NCBI RefSeq assembly: GCF_008000935.1
Contig: NZ_CP042831.1
Span: forward strand, 2,790,001-2,854,000
Direction of reading: 5' to 3'
DNA from: Flavobacterium alkalisoli
GTDB lineage: Bacteria; Bacteroidota; Bacteroidia; Flavobacteriales; Flavobacteriaceae
DNA: 64,000 bases
Of this stretch, positions 48,362-58,804 are shown piece by piece. Each line of letters starts with the position of its first letter. Position 1 is the stretch's first letter. The notes under the pieces are model-generated. The model had not been told where the DNA came from, searched no databases, and saw only the letters and a program-made list of their open reading frames with translations. The position numbers were made by a program, and so were the translations under genes.

Positions 48362-50113
48362 TTAGTTGTAAGGTATATACTTAAACCATTCCCATGGTAT
48401 GTATTTATCGGTAATGCCGTATTCCAGCAGTTCTTTAAAAATGCTCTCTGCATTATCAGAATTACTCATAATCAACATACCTTTTCCGGATTGCGGAAAG
48501 ATAATGGAGTAGTGTTGGAATCCGTCACCGTGACCTCCTTTAAAAAGACCGATTCCATAGGGCGTTTCCAGATAACCCCATCCAAGCCCGTAGCTAAGTT
48601 TTATATCATCATACTTATTGGATGTAAGTTTGGCACCTTCACCAAATTGGGTAACGGAATTTATTTTTACCTGTGGGCGAAACATTTCTGCTGTAGATTC
48701 TTTACTGATTATTTTGTTGTTGAATACTGCGGTTAAAAACTTCATATAATCACTAAAAGTGGTTTCCATTGTACTGGCTCCTCTTGGCTCATTGTCCTTA
48801 TCTTTCTCATAAAGACTTTCTTCTTTATTATGTCCGTAAGCAAAATCATTTTCAAATTCAGGTTTCCATTCAAAAGCAGAATGATTCATCTCTAATGGTT
48901 TGAAAATATATTGCTGAACCAACTCTTCAAGGTTTTTACCGGTAATCTTTTCTAATACTACCTGCAGGTAAACAAAACCTTCACCACTATAAGAGTATTC
49001 TGCTCCGGGGATGCCGTGTACTTTTAGTTTCATATCAGGCTCATAAAATCTCCAGTTAGCAAAACCGGTGGTATGGGCCAGGCACATACGGGCAGTTATT
49101 TTATGATAAAGGCTGTCTGATCTTAAATCATTATAATTATCATGCCATTTAGTTTGTGGTTCGTATTCATAAATCTTTTTAGGCAGGTAAGTTTCCAGTG
49201 GAGTATCAAGGTCAATAATGCCGTCTTCAACCATTTTCAAGGTTAAGACTGCAAACACTGCTTTACTAAGTGATGCCCCATAAATATTGGTCGAATCGGT
49301 TAATATTAGTTTTTTTGATGCATCCTTATATCCGGTTACATGTTCGTATACTGTTTGATTGTTATTGAAAATTGCCACAGCCATTCCTGTTACATGAGCT
49401 TCTTTTGTAATATGGTCAATTTTGTAAGTAACAGAATCTTTTGAAATTGTACTTCCGTCTAAGCGCTCAATAGTATCGGTACTTTTAGTATTACAGCTTG
49501 TAACAAATGCCGTAAGCAGAATAAGGACAATTGCCTTAGAGGCTGTGTTTTTTTTGAAATTTAAAAACGGAATGGATAAAGGGTAATAGCATTTATCCTT
49601 TTTTAGTACGTAGATTACGTTGAATATAACTATTGCAATACATAAAGGTGTGGTAAGTATAAATATAAAGAACCCAAAACCTTCTACAGTAATTAAGGCA
49701 ACAAATGATAACAGAGCATATATTAATATTGAAATCTGGAAATTGATGATTTTTATGCCATGTTCATCATAAACAGGATTGTCTTCCCTTTTATGTATCC
49801 AAAGGAAAAGAGGGACTAACACATTACATAACGGAATAACAAGTCCTAAAAGGGGAGTGGCATGCATCAGTAGCAGCCATTTCTTTTTTATGGTTTCCTC
49901 CTTAGGGTCATCTAAAGGAAGCAAATCATTAACTTCAATATCTAAGGCAGCGGCAAGCAATTTAATGGTATTAAGGTGCGGATTTACCTCTGCGCTCTCT
50001 ATACGTTGTATGGTACGCACGGTAACATTTGTTCTTAGGGATAGTTCTTCCTGAGACAATCCTTTGATTTTTCTCTGGTACTTTAATCTTTCGGCAATTG
50101 ATTGATTCTTCAT
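48362..50113 (-). CDS. XRE regulator - membrane domain - serine hydrolase fusion
   Basis: This is one 583-residue open frame. Residues 1-65 form an XRE helix-turn-helix (GLSQEELSLRTNVTVRTIQR). Residues 75-172 are a DUF4870-like membrane domain with NFQISILIYALLSFV. Residues 190-207 are a further hydrophobic segment ending LTAFVTSC, like a lipoprotein signal. Residues 230-583 are a beta-lactamase/PBP-like serine hydrolase with SLSK (281-284), a Tyr-Ser-Gly motif (YSYSGEGF) and a final GGHGDGF. The expected topology is DNA-binding domain inside, hydrolase outside. The pattern recalls BlaR1-like receptors, but with the DNA-binding domain on the same chain. Whether the hydrolase senses or cuts is unknown. 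Confidence 0.88.
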   Translation of the reverse strand: MKNQSIAERLKYQRKIKGLSQEELSLRTNVTVRTIQRIESAEVNPHLNTIKLLAAALDIEVNDLLPLDDPKEETIKKKWLLLMHATPLLGLVIPLCNVLVPLFLWIHKREDNPVYDEHGIKIINFQISILIYALLSFVALITVEGFGFFIFILTTPLCIAIVIFNVIYVLKKDKCYYPLSIPFLNFKKNTASKAIVLILLTAFVTSCNTKSTDTIERLDGSTISKDSVTYKIDHITKEAHVTGMAVAIFNNNQTVYEHVTGYKDASKKLILTDSTNIYGASLSKAVFAVLTLKMVEDGIIDLDTPLETYLPKKIYEYEPQTKWHDNYNDLRSDSLYHKITARMCLAHTTGFANWRFYEPDMKLKVHGIPGAEYSYSGEGFVYLQVVLEKITGKNLEELVQQYIFKPLEMNHSAFEWKPEFENDFAYGHNKEESLYEKDKDNEPRGASTMETTFSDYMKFLTAVFNNKIISKESTAEMFRPQVKINSVTQFGEGAKLTSNKYDDIKLSYGLGWGYLETPYGIGLFKGGHGDGFQHYSIIFPQSGKGMLIMSNSDNAESIFKELLEYGITDKYIPWEWFKYIPYN

Positions 50114-50268
50114 GATTTTTGTTTTTAATTATGAAGCAAAAGTATCCTATCCGCCTCGCCTTTACCCCGACATTTAGATGTCATGTATCTGTCATTCCTT
50201 TATAAATAAAGGGTTTATAGCTGATTGATACAATTCATAGGTACGAATAATTATACGATCAAATAAAA

Positions 50269-50301
50269 AAAGTGACTATATAATTATAGCCACCTTTTTT
50301 C
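50269..50301 (-). terminator. Terminator overlapping the stop of the 160-aa gene
   Basis: GTGACTATA (50272-50280) pairs with TATAGCCAC (50285-50293), with one wobble pair and a 4-base loop, flanked by A- and T-runs. The stop codon at 50284-50286 sits at the loop edge. Confidence 0.75.
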
Positions 50302-50766
50302 GTTTTCTGTTGCGTCAAGTATATCGATGTCCAAAGCAAGTTTAAAGTGTTCTGCCACTTTAAAAGCATCTTCCTTATTATCTGTCTTGTAAAAAGTAAT
50401 ATGCTTATTTCTGTTATAAAATAAATTAAGCAGTATTATTTCTGATGATGAGGTAGCTTCAGCCGTTACTACACGTACTGTCTGATTTTCCTTTGTCCTG
50501 AAAACAGACACATATTCAAATTCGGGAAGAGGTTTCCAGTTACCTATAGTTATTCCGAAAACAGACTTAATTGTTCTGTACTGTTTTGCAGAAAGGTTTA
50601 TTTCAGAACCATATTTTGTATTTAGTCCTATACCTAATGCTATTAAAACCACTCCTATAACGATACCGCCCGAAGCTAATTGTACAAGTCCTAAAAGCAT
50701 TAATGCATATGCGAAAACAGTTTTTGCTATAGGTGCCTTTTTAGTGTAGGTAATAATGTTATCCAT
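50284..50766 (-). CDS. Small membrane protein of unknown function (160 aa)
   Basis: The 160-residue protein has two close transmembrane helices (about residues 14-32 and 34-50) and a C-terminal soluble domain with FEYVSVFRTKENQTVRVV and HITFYKTDNKEDAFKVAEHF. The pattern resembles flavobacterial conserved hypothetical proteins with a PH-like C-terminal domain, but no family name is claimed. It follows the exported 156-residue protein by 17 bases. Its last codons (KRWL) are part of the terminator stem. Confidence 0.7.
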   Translation of the reverse strand: MDNIITYTKKAPIAKTVFAYALMLLGLVQLASGGIVIGVVLIALGIGLNTKYGSEINLSAKQYRTIKSVFGITIGNWKPLPEFEYVSVFRTKENQTVRVVTAEATSSSEIILLNLFYNRNKHITFYKTDNKEDAFKVAEHFKLALDIDILDATENEKRWL

Positions 50767-50783
50767 TTATATTTGTTTATATT

Positions 50784-51254
50784 TTATGCATATCCGTTAA
50801 CCTCAAGATCAAACAATTCTCCTGTATCAAGGTTATATTTTACATTCCAGTAAAAGCTTCCCCCGTCCAACACACTAATCCTGCCATTGAGCCAGTATTT
50901 TTTATCAGACTGGTCTGCATTTTTCCAAAAGCAATTAATAAGCAGTATATGTTGCCCCTTTTCATTTATATAACCAAAATACTGTCTAAGATATTTATTC
51001 AGGTTTTTATGAATAACCGGTGAAGAAGACTGATTGGTTAGCAGATAATTTAATTTTTCCAGTTTGGTTTTCAATACTTTTTCGGCTGTTATAACCTGTT
51101 CATGAGAAGGGGTAAACCTGTTTGGTGGTAACAGGTCTTCATACTCTGCAGGGAAGATAGCCACATTAAAATCGGAAGTTTTAAAGTGTTCTGCTTCCTG
51201 AGAGGAAGAAATAAATGAAATTAAGCAGACTAAGACTTTAAGGAGCTTTTTCAT
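50784..51254 (-). CDS. Exported protein of unknown function (156 aa)
   Basis: The 156-residue protein has an N-terminal signal (MKKLLKVLVCLISFISSSQ) and a mature part with TPSHEQVITAEKVLKTKLEK and QHILLINCFWKNADQSDKKY. No family is recognised. It lies upstream of the 160-aa membrane gene (17-base gap) and downstream of tamL (35-base gap), so it may belong to the tam transcript. Confidence 0.7.
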   Translation of the reverse strand: MKKLLKVLVCLISFISSSQEAEHFKTSDFNVAIFPAEYEDLLPPNRFTPSHEQVITAEKVLKTKLEKLNYLLTNQSSSPVIHKNLNKYLRQYFGYINEKGQHILLINCFWKNADQSDKKYWLNGRISVLDGGSFYWNVKYNLDTGELFDLEVNGYA

Positions 51255-51289
51255 GATTAGGCATTGGTTTACTTTCCAAATATATAAAA

Positions 51290-53611
51290 TTAGAAAGGAT
51301 ACCCAATGGCAAGGTTAAATACTAAATTATCCTTACGCCATGTTTTACTGCCAAAATCCACATCATCAATAACCCAACGATTGCCTGCCGGTAGCCATGG
51401 TTTACGTATAGGGAAAGCCCCGTCTAAACGCAGTACCAAAAAGTCGAGATCAAGGCGTAATCCCAAACCTGTACCTACAGCTAGTTGGCTCATAAAATCG
51501 GAAGTAAACTTACCTCCTGGATTCTCTTCATTACTGTTCCAAAGCCATACGTTACCGGCGTCTACAAAAACGGCACCATGAATTACACTGTATAGCTTTG
51601 CCCTGTATTCAGCATTTAGCTCCAGTTTAATATCTCCTGACTCATCCGGTACAAAAGAGTTAGGGTCAATATCTTCGGGATAATAACTACCAGGACCAAC
51701 AGATCTTGCCCTAAAGGCACGTAAACTGTTTGTACCACCAGAGAAGAATTGCTTTACATAAGGCAACTCAGAGGAATTACCATAAGGCACACCAATACCT
51801 ACTATAGCTCTGGTAGCAATTTTAGAATCGCGTCCTAAACGCATAAAATACCTAAATTCATGTTCTGTTTTTGCATACTGGCTAAAAGGTACATTAAGGA
51901 AAGTAATAGTGTCGCCTTTTTTAACATTAGCGCCACCAGCCAAACCGAATATTGTCCCTGCAAGTTCTAAAGAGCCTTTATAATAAACCGTATGTCTTTT
52001 GTATTTACGCATGGTGTTTGTAAATGTATAGGAGTAAGACGGTCCAAAAATAAACTGCTTGTCAATAACTCTTTGTATACTTGGATTGTTATTTGCCATT
52101 TGCTGATATTCATCAGAAACGCTGTTTGGACTCACATAGTTAACATCAAAAACATTAAGAAGGTGTTCTTTGGTCGTAGATTCTTTCCATAAATAACTGA
52201 ATTGTGCCTTAAAGGAGTTTAAAGCATAAAGATGAATCCTTTTTTGAAACTCATAGTTAACAAGAGCCCTGGTTTTTGGTACAAAAGCACTGGGAGCCTC
52301 TACTCTGAACGGCGTGATAAACCTTGGCCACACTAGGCTAACCTCGCTACCCACCCTGTAAACATTATAACCTTTATTTTGTCCTGCCATTTGTACTTCA
52401 AATCCGCCGTAAACAGAAAGTGAAAGAAGCTCTGCAGCTCTAAAGGTATTACGGTTACTCCAGTTAACTGTTAGATCGGAACCAGTGTAGTTAGCCGAAT
52501 TGGTTTTAGCCGAAAGCTCAGTACGAATTGACTTTTTAGGCATAGGGGTAAGGTAGTAATAAGCATCAAGGGAATTTTCAAGGCTATCGCTCACCCTGAA
52601 CTCATTCTTTACAAATCGGAACGTACCTAAACTGATAAGTCTGCTTAAGGATAGGTTATGATCTGTCCTGTTGTATAAATCTCCTTTATGGAAATATAAT
52701 GTCCTGTCGTAAATTATAGGTTTAAATGTATTTTGAGGATCTATTATGGTAAAGTCCTTGTATTGCTGTACAGAGTCCTTTACTATATTTTTTACGTTAA
52801 TTGTATCTCTGGTATCGTTAAGCGAGTAATTAGGGAATATATAAATATTGTTTATGGTATATTGCCTTTTAGCTTTTTCCGGAGCTTCGTCTTTAACGAT
52901 TACCCTCATATCAACCTGATGGTCTCCAACAGTACTGTCTACCTTTACAAGGATATAATCGGGGTTAAAGTAATAGTACCCTTTTTGTTTTAGGCGTTCA
53001 TCTATCCTGTCGCGTTCATCCTTAACAACATCCAGATCATAAGGGCGTCCTTTTCTTAACCTTGTCCTTCTCTTGGTTTTAGCAACTGCACTGTCTAATC
53101 GTGTTAGGGAAGAATCACTAGGGAATATGACATTCCTTATTTTGTATTGTTGTTTAGGAGTAACTGTATAAACAGCCTCTACTTTTTTCTTACCTGAAGA
53201 AGTTGAATCTGCCGAAACACGTGCTTTAAAATAACCGTTGTTTTCTGCATGGTTTTGCAATACATCAGCATTATAATCTAAATCCACCTGACTAAAGAGT
53301 ACTGGAGGTTCGCCAACCTTATTACGTAACCAGTACCTAAATCCGCTGTCTTTTTTTGGTTCACCTGCAATGTTGTATATATATAGTTTAACCCTAAGCC
53401 CTAATATTTTTCTGTTTGTTTTAGGCCTTGCCAGTTCTTCCATATTGGCCTCCATATCCTTTCTTTCACGCCTAGTCATTACTGTATCTTCCACTTTTAC
53501 CTCGGCACCTGTATAAAGCATTTCTCCGTCGTTTAAATAACGGGTATTGCTACAACCGTATATAATTAGCAGTAGTACTGTTAAAAGATAGTATTTAGGC
53601 TTAATCTTCAT
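51290..53611 (-). CDS. tamL: TamL: lipidated TamA/BamA-like outer-membrane protein
   Basis: The start is the ATG at 53611 (MKIKPKYYLLTVLLLIIYGC, lipid Cys20; 773 residues). An earlier in-frame start at 53656 would add a Lys-rich stretch before the signal and is rejected. POTRA-like repeats occupy roughly the first 320 residues (e.g. ENNGYFKARVSADS and YTINNIYIFPNY). A 16-strand Omp85 barrel follows, with QFFSGGTNSLRAFRARSVGPG (family motif region, the G-G-x-x-S-x-R-G/A-F type) and a C-terminal FNLAIGYPF. It overlaps tamB by 11 bases. It is the lipidated partner of TamB in Bacteroidota. Confidence 0.93.
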   Translation of the reverse strand: MKIKPKYYLLTVLLLIIYGCSNTRYLNDGEMLYTGAEVKVEDTVMTRRERKDMEANMEELARPKTNRKILGLRVKLYIYNIAGEPKKDSGFRYWLRNKVGEPPVLFSQVDLDYNADVLQNHAENNGYFKARVSADSTSSGKKKVEAVYTVTPKQQYKIRNVIFPSDSSLTRLDSAVAKTKRRTRLRKGRPYDLDVVKDERDRIDERLKQKGYYYFNPDYILVKVDSTVGDHQVDMRVIVKDEAPEKAKRQYTINNIYIFPNYSLNDTRDTINVKNIVKDSVQQYKDFTIIDPQNTFKPIIYDRTLYFHKGDLYNRTDHNLSLSRLISLGTFRFVKNEFRVSDSLENSLDAYYYLTPMPKKSIRTELSAKTNSANYTGSDLTVNWSNRNTFRAAELLSLSVYGGFEVQMAGQNKGYNVYRVGSEVSLVWPRFITPFRVEAPSAFVPKTRALVNYEFQKRIHLYALNSFKAQFSYLWKESTTKEHLLNVFDVNYVSPNSVSDEYQQMANNNPSIQRVIDKQFIFGPSYSYTFTNTMRKYKRHTVYYKGSLELAGTIFGLAGGANVKKGDTITFLNVPFSQYAKTEHEFRYFMRLGRDSKIATRAIVGIGVPYGNSSELPYVKQFFSGGTNSLRAFRARSVGPGSYYPEDIDPNSFVPDESGDIKLELNAEYRAKLYSVIHGAVFVDAGNVWLWNSNEENPGGKFTSDFMSQLAVGTGLGLRLDLDFLVLRLDGAFPIRKPWLPAGNRWVIDDVDFGSKTWRKDNLVFNLAIGYPF

Positions 53612-56600
53612 TATTCTCTTTTTCTTTTTTAGCGGCTTTTCTTTCTCTTTCTTCACGGGCTTCGCGTTCCTCTTCCTGTTTTTCCTCTTCTTTTTGGCGT
53701 TGTCTAAGTTCTTTTTCCCTGCGTTTTATTTCTTTCTCTTCTTCAGTAGTATGGAAAAGCTCTTTAAACTTATTATAATCCATAGTGATTATAAAAGAAA
53801 CCCCTGTTTCAATTACCTGTCCCTGTATAGCAACCTGATATTCATCTTTTCTGTAGGCCCTCAGCATATAGCGGCCGTCTTTGGTTAACTGGTAGTCAAG
53901 GGATACGTCTCCGGCTATGTTTGTAGTTTCCTCATTTGCCTGCTGCGGACCTTCTATACCAAAGGAACTACCTACAGTCACTTTTAACCTGTCATTTAAA
54001 AGTTGTTTAGAAACCCCAACGTTAAGATCTGTACGGTTTTCACGTTGGCCTGTTGTGTAGTCTTCGGTGGACTCTAAGTCAAAATTAAGCTCAAAGCCAT
54101 TTATAAGATCGCTGGTAAGGTTGTTCAGCTGTTGTGAAAGCAGTTCGCTTACACTTTGCCTTGCAATAGCCTCTGTACTTGTTCCGGCTTCACTCGAGAA
54201 CGGATTCTCGTTTATAAAGTGATTTAAAAGTAACAGGGCAAATACCTGTTTATTCATATCAGAAGGCTGTTGCCTTAACTGAGCCAGTTTTGTTTGGGTG
54301 TTGTTTATGATGTTTGTTGATACCCCATAGTTTCCTTCAGGAAGAACGATATCAAATGAAAGTTCCGGACTTAAAAGCTCGCCCTTCATTTTAAGTATAG
54401 TATTGAAAGGAATCTTTTGTTTATACGTATTCCTTATGGAAGGTGATGCAGTGGAAAGCTCATTGCCCAATAAATCGATAGGAGCAGCCTTTACCTGATA
54501 AACAGCCGTAATATCTATAGTCGCATCGGTAGGGGATCCTGTCCATAAAATATAGCTGTTTTTCTGGATGTCAAATTTTCTTTTCAGGAAGTTGAAAGAC
54601 ATCCTGTAGGCACCATCGCTAAACTCATAACGTCCGGTAAGTGTGGTTTTACCAGATGGGTCTATACCTCCGTTTAGTTTTGCCTCACCTTTAAGTTCAA
54701 GGTAATCACCATTACCTTTATCGATTATAAGGTTAAGTTCTGCCTCTTTGTTTACCTGTATGGCAACAGCAACATCAATACCTGTTACATCACTTTGGTT
54801 TACGGTTTCCTCTATTTTAATACGTTGTTGTAACTCTACATTATCCTCATCTACAAATTCTACAATACCTTCCCTGTCTGCTATACCCGGATCAGGCTGA
54901 GGTAATACTACTGTAAAATCGGTATCCTCATCGATATTAAGGTTACCGTCTACAACAGGGTTTTCCAAAGTTCCGGTAAGGTTTAAATGGGTATCAAAAT
55001 ATAAAGTACCATAGTATATATCGTTATCCTTTTCTGTAGAGCTTACTGCTTTAAAGTTTTCGGCATCTACAGTCATATTAAAGGCATATTCCTTATAGTT
55101 GGTTGTGTTTATATCCCCGTTTAATATCATCAGGTTTTTATCCTCATCCTCAATACTGAAATTATTAAGGCTGATACCGCTATCACTAAAACGGATGTTA
55201 TCGTTCATAGAACTGAAATAGGAGTTAAGCTGAGTTACCCTAAAGCCTATATCATTAAAATCAAGATTTCCGTTTACATTTGGTGCATCTGCAGTTCCTG
55301 TAACCGTAAAATTACCGGAAAGATAACCTTTACCATCTTTAAGCTGTCCAAAAGTAAATGCCTGTACACTGCTCATATTAAGCTTTTGCATGTCCAGATT
55401 AAGATCAAAACTTTTTGTAGTTGAGGTATAGGTACCGTCCAGGTTTACCTCATTTCCGTTTCCTGTAATGTTTACATCGGCAGTATAAGTATTGGCAACT
55501 GTATTGTCTACCTTTATTTTAATATCACCAATGGTATCTTTACTAACCGCAAAGTTTGCTATATTCAGGTTTGAAGTAAACACAGGATTGGTATTTAGGT
55601 CTCGAAGTTCTGCCTCACCGTTTAATGTACCGCTTAATTTAAGCTCTTCTTTTTGAATCATGTTGGTAAATGTCTCAATCTTAAAGTCATCAAGTTCAAC
55701 ATTAATAGGGGAGTTAGGTACATCTTCCTGAGACTGTAGCTTAATAGTACTTCCCTCATTGGTTAATTCAAAATTATTGGCATATATACCATCTTTACCT
55801 AAACGGATAACATTATCCTCAGCAACATTCCAGGTTTCATAATTCAGCTTTAAACCTTCAGGATAAAGAGATATTTCTGTATTGTTTTCTTTAGAGCGCA
55901 GTTCGCCGGCAACCAGATAATGTTCTTCATCTTTACGGTCTAATACCTGTAATCTGTAAGTAAGGGTATTGTCTTTTAAGTTACCTGTTATGCTGGTGTG
56001 TGGCAATACGAACTGTTCGTTTTGAACTTCGTCAATAACCACACTATATGTTAAACTGTCTTTTTGTGTTGAGATGTCAATATTTCCACCGGAAATGGTA
56101 TTGGCACCATATACAAGTCGTGGTATAGAGCCTTTTACAACAAGACTATCCTTTGTACTGTTATAAGAACCTTTGAGCTCAATAGGCTCAATTCTTGTTA
56201 TCTCCGGCACAAGTTGATAGATAATAGGATCGTTATCTATCCTCATATTAAAATCGAAATACTGTTCTTCGGCAACCGGTTTTTCTTCCCCTAATGTAAT
56301 ATCATAGTATTTTGATACGGTTTTTTTTATTGCTGTACTTAGCTCTGCCAGATTGTATTTACCTACAAGTGATGCATCTACAATTTGGGAATGTAGGGAA
56401 ATAGAGTCCCTTTCCGGAGTTGATACTGCAAATGCTTTTATGGTATCGAGTATTATTTCGTTTTTAGGAGTGGCAAACATGAAATTATACACGACTACCG
56501 AACCGTTTAGGTTAGCAGGATTTGAGTCGGTTATATCAGCATCTATATTACCACGCATTTTAAGCGGACCTGCATGGAGGTTTAGTTTGTTGAGGTCTAT

Positions 56601-58709
56601 TAAATCGGCATTCAGCTTAATTGTCCCTTTAGGATATTTACCGTTAAATCCGCCATTGGCTACCAAATCAAAATCAATATTCGGGTCGTCCATAGAGGCG
56701 GTAGCATCAAACTGTCCGTTATTAATTGTACCGTCTACTACAAGGTCTTTATAGATGTAGCTGTTATATTCTGCTGAGATTAGGTTTGCATTTACTTTAG
56801 CATTGGCTGTTTGAGGATTAAGTCCTTTTCCTTTAACTTTAGCTTTAAGACTTATTTTACCAATGGAATCGTTCTTTAAAAGACTGCCCAAATCAAAATC
56901 GGTAAAGACTGCATCGGCATCATATGTCTCTGCGTCTTTAACCCTTCGGTCAAAAACAGCCTTTACATTAGCTTTCCCGTAACTGCTGTTGAGGTTAAAA
57001 TCGGTACTGAAGTTTTCTATAGTACCCTTAAATTTTACTTTTGCGGCTAATTGTTCAGGCAACTGTATATTGTCGGGTAGTGTACCTTCCGGTAAAAACA
57101 GGGCCACATCTTCAGAAGTGGTATATAGTTTCCTTATATCCATATCAAAGTAAGTCTTCTCGATATCAGGAAGTCCGGTTATCCTTCCACTTGCCTCAAT
57201 AACTGTGTTACCTATACCTCTTACTTCAAGATTAGGAATAGTAAGATTACCAACGCTACCTTTTATTTGACTATTGATATACATAATACCGTTAGGATCG
57301 CTTTTAAACGGATTGGTATCGGCAAGGGTAGGCACAAACAGCAATATATCTTTAAAACCTATTCGGCTTCCTTTTAAATTGGCATCTACTGTCATTTTAT
57401 TTATATCCTCACTTAACGAAGCTATGGAAGGGTAGGACACTATTATTTTATCTCTTAATTCAGTTTGAGGTGTTTTGATATACAGATTGTTAAGTTGTGC
57501 CCCTTTATCTGTGTATTTAAAGTCTACTGTAAGCTTCTGGATGTCTACTCCGCTTTTATCTGTTACTGTAAATGCATCTATATTGCCCGAGATACTGTCT
57601 GTAGCATAAGCCAGATTTTCAGCCTCAAGATTAAAGTTACTTATATCAAGGTGTTTATAATCAATCCCTTTGTTAACAGGTGCAGAGTTGTTATCGTCAA
57701 ACTTAAAGGCTACATTTTTAATATTGGTATTATTTAGCCTGAATTTCCAATTGCTTGAAGCTACAGCTTCAGGTTGTTCAGGTAGATTTTCTTTTACCTG
57801 TTTTTCAAATTTTCCCAATGCAAGCTGACCTGTAACATCATTAAGCTGAAGCTCTTCTAAATCTATAAGTTGGGTTTTCAGGTTCACCTCATTAACCTTA
57901 ATTTTTAGTTTCTTTAAAACAAGTTTAGTATCAAGTTTACTCTCTTTATTATCGTATCCAATATCAATATTGGCAATATTAATATCTTTTAAGTTAAGCT
58001 TTAAATCAGGTTGTTTAGAGGCTTCTTCAGTAACTTTTTGCGAACTTTTAGCTATTTCATCAAGCATACCCTGTTCAAGAGTAAGTTTTAGTCCGTCGAG
58101 GTTTATTTCCGGGATGTCAAAATCGAGGCTGTCAAGATCAAATTTTTTGAAACGGGTATCAAAATGGGTAAGGTTTGCCGCGATGTCATTTTTAGAGATA
58201 TCATCTTTATAAACTACCCTTATCCGGTCAAGGTTAATTTTGTTTACCGATATTTTCATGGGAGCCGAAGTAGTATCTGTCGGCTTATCACTGGAGAAAG
58301 CTTTAATGATATAGTCAAAATTAAAAACTGAATCCTTATCTCTTCTTATATTGGCAACTATACCCTGTAGGTCTACAGAGTTTATTTCAAGTTCATTGCT
58401 TAACAGTTTAAACAAGCTTATGTTTACTGCTACTTTTTCTCCCGCCAATAATGTATCTCCCTGCTGGCTTTCAAAGTAAACACCTTCAAGAATTACTTTT
58501 TTAGAAAGTCCAATTTCAATTTTATCGAGTTTAACTTCAGTACCTATTTTGTTTTCCAAATAGGTTATGGCTTTATCTTTTACTTTATTCTGAATATAAG
58601 GTATTTGTAAAAGCAAAACAATAAGAAGGAATAGCCCTATTACAGAGCCAATAATCCAAAGTATAATCTTTATACTCTTGCGCAGGTATTTCTTTATCCG
58701 GGAGTTCAT
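53601..58709 (-). CDS. tamB: TamB: translocation and assembly module protein
   Basis: This 1702-residue AsmA/TamB-type protein has one N-terminal membrane anchor (about residues 13-35) and a very long, repetitive beta-rich body of the lipid-groove type. The C-terminal TamB domain (DUF490) contains SYILWTGSPTDATIDITAVY and LPEGNYGVSTNII, with EAIARQSVSELLSQQLN near 1480. It ends in a Glu/Lys/Arg-rich tail (KRREKELRQRQKEEEKQEE). It spans the periplasm to move lipids or assemble outer-membrane proteins together with TamL (11-base overlap downstream). Confidence 0.95.
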   Translation of the reverse strand: MNSRIKKYLRKSIKIILWIIGSVIGLFLLIVLLLQIPYIQNKVKDKAITYLENKIGTEVKLDKIEIGLSKKVILEGVYFESQQGDTLLAGEKVAVNISLFKLLSNELEINSVDLQGIVANIRRDKDSVFNFDYIIKAFSSDKPTDTTSAPMKISVNKINLDRIRVVYKDDISKNDIAANLTHFDTRFKKFDLDSLDFDIPEINLDGLKLTLEQGMLDEIAKSSQKVTEEASKQPDLKLNLKDINIANIDIGYDNKESKLDTKLVLKKLKIKVNEVNLKTQLIDLEELQLNDVTGQLALGKFEKQVKENLPEQPEAVASSNWKFRLNNTNIKNVAFKFDDNNSAPVNKGIDYKHLDISNFNLEAENLAYATDSISGNIDAFTVTDKSGVDIQKLTVDFKYTDKGAQLNNLYIKTPQTELRDKIIVSYPSIASLSEDINKMTVDANLKGSRIGFKDILLFVPTLADTNPFKSDPNGIMYINSQIKGSVGNLTIPNLEVRGIGNTVIEASGRITGLPDIEKTYFDMDIRKLYTTSEDVALFLPEGTLPDNIQLPEQLAAKVKFKGTIENFSTDFNLNSSYGKANVKAVFDRRVKDAETYDADAVFTDFDLGSLLKNDSIGKISLKAKVKGKGLNPQTANAKVNANLISAEYNSYIYKDLVVDGTINNGQFDATASMDDPNIDFDLVANGGFNGKYPKGTIKLNADLIDLNKLNLHAGPLKMRGNIDADITDSNPANLNGSVVVYNFMFATPKNEIILDTIKAFAVSTPERDSISLHSQIVDASLVGKYNLAELSTAIKKTVSKYYDITLGEEKPVAEEQYFDFNMRIDNDPIIYQLVPEITRIEPIELKGSYNSTKDSLVVKGSIPRLVYGANTISGGNIDISTQKDSLTYSVVIDEVQNEQFVLPHTSITGNLKDNTLTYRLQVLDRKDEEHYLVAGELRSKENNTEISLYPEGLKLNYETWNVAEDNVIRLGKDGIYANNFELTNEGSTIKLQSQEDVPNSPINVELDDFKIETFTNMIQKEELKLSGTLNGEAELRDLNTNPVFTSNLNIANFAVSKDTIGDIKIKVDNTVANTYTADVNITGNGNEVNLDGTYTSTTKSFDLNLDMQKLNMSSVQAFTFGQLKDGKGYLSGNFTVTGTADAPNVNGNLDFNDIGFRVTQLNSYFSSMNDNIRFSDSGISLNNFSIEDEDKNLMILNGDINTTNYKEYAFNMTVDAENFKAVSSTEKDNDIYYGTLYFDTHLNLTGTLENPVVDGNLNIDEDTDFTVVLPQPDPGIADREGIVEFVDEDNVELQQRIKIEETVNQSDVTGIDVAVAIQVNKEAELNLIIDKGNGDYLELKGEAKLNGGIDPSGKTTLTGRYEFSDGAYRMSFNFLKRKFDIQKNSYILWTGSPTDATIDITAVYQVKAAPIDLLGNELSTASPSIRNTYKQKIPFNTILKMKGELLSPELSFDIVLPEGNYGVSTNIINNTQTKLAQLRQQPSDMNKQVFALLLLNHFINENPFSSEAGTSTEAIARQSVSELLSQQLNNLTSDLINGFELNFDLESTEDYTTGQRENRTDLNVGVSKQLLNDRLKVTVGSSFGIEGPQQANEETTNIAGDVSLDYQLTKDGRYMLRAYRKDEYQVAIQGQVIETGVSFIITMDYNKFKELFHTTEEEKEIKRREKELRQRQKEEEKQEEEREAREERERKAAKKEKENNED

Positions 58710-58804
58710 TTGTTACCCTAAAAGTAGGATAATTTGAACAGTATAATTTTAAAGTTTTCCTAAAATACTTACAAAAATGACAGTTGTTAAAAACAGGAAA
58801 TAGA

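Noticed and set aside
53601-58709. Search for a mobile element or phage region across the long tamB locus
   Set aside because: The frame is a single intact tamB with tamL overlap; no integrase, transposase or attachment repeats were seen.
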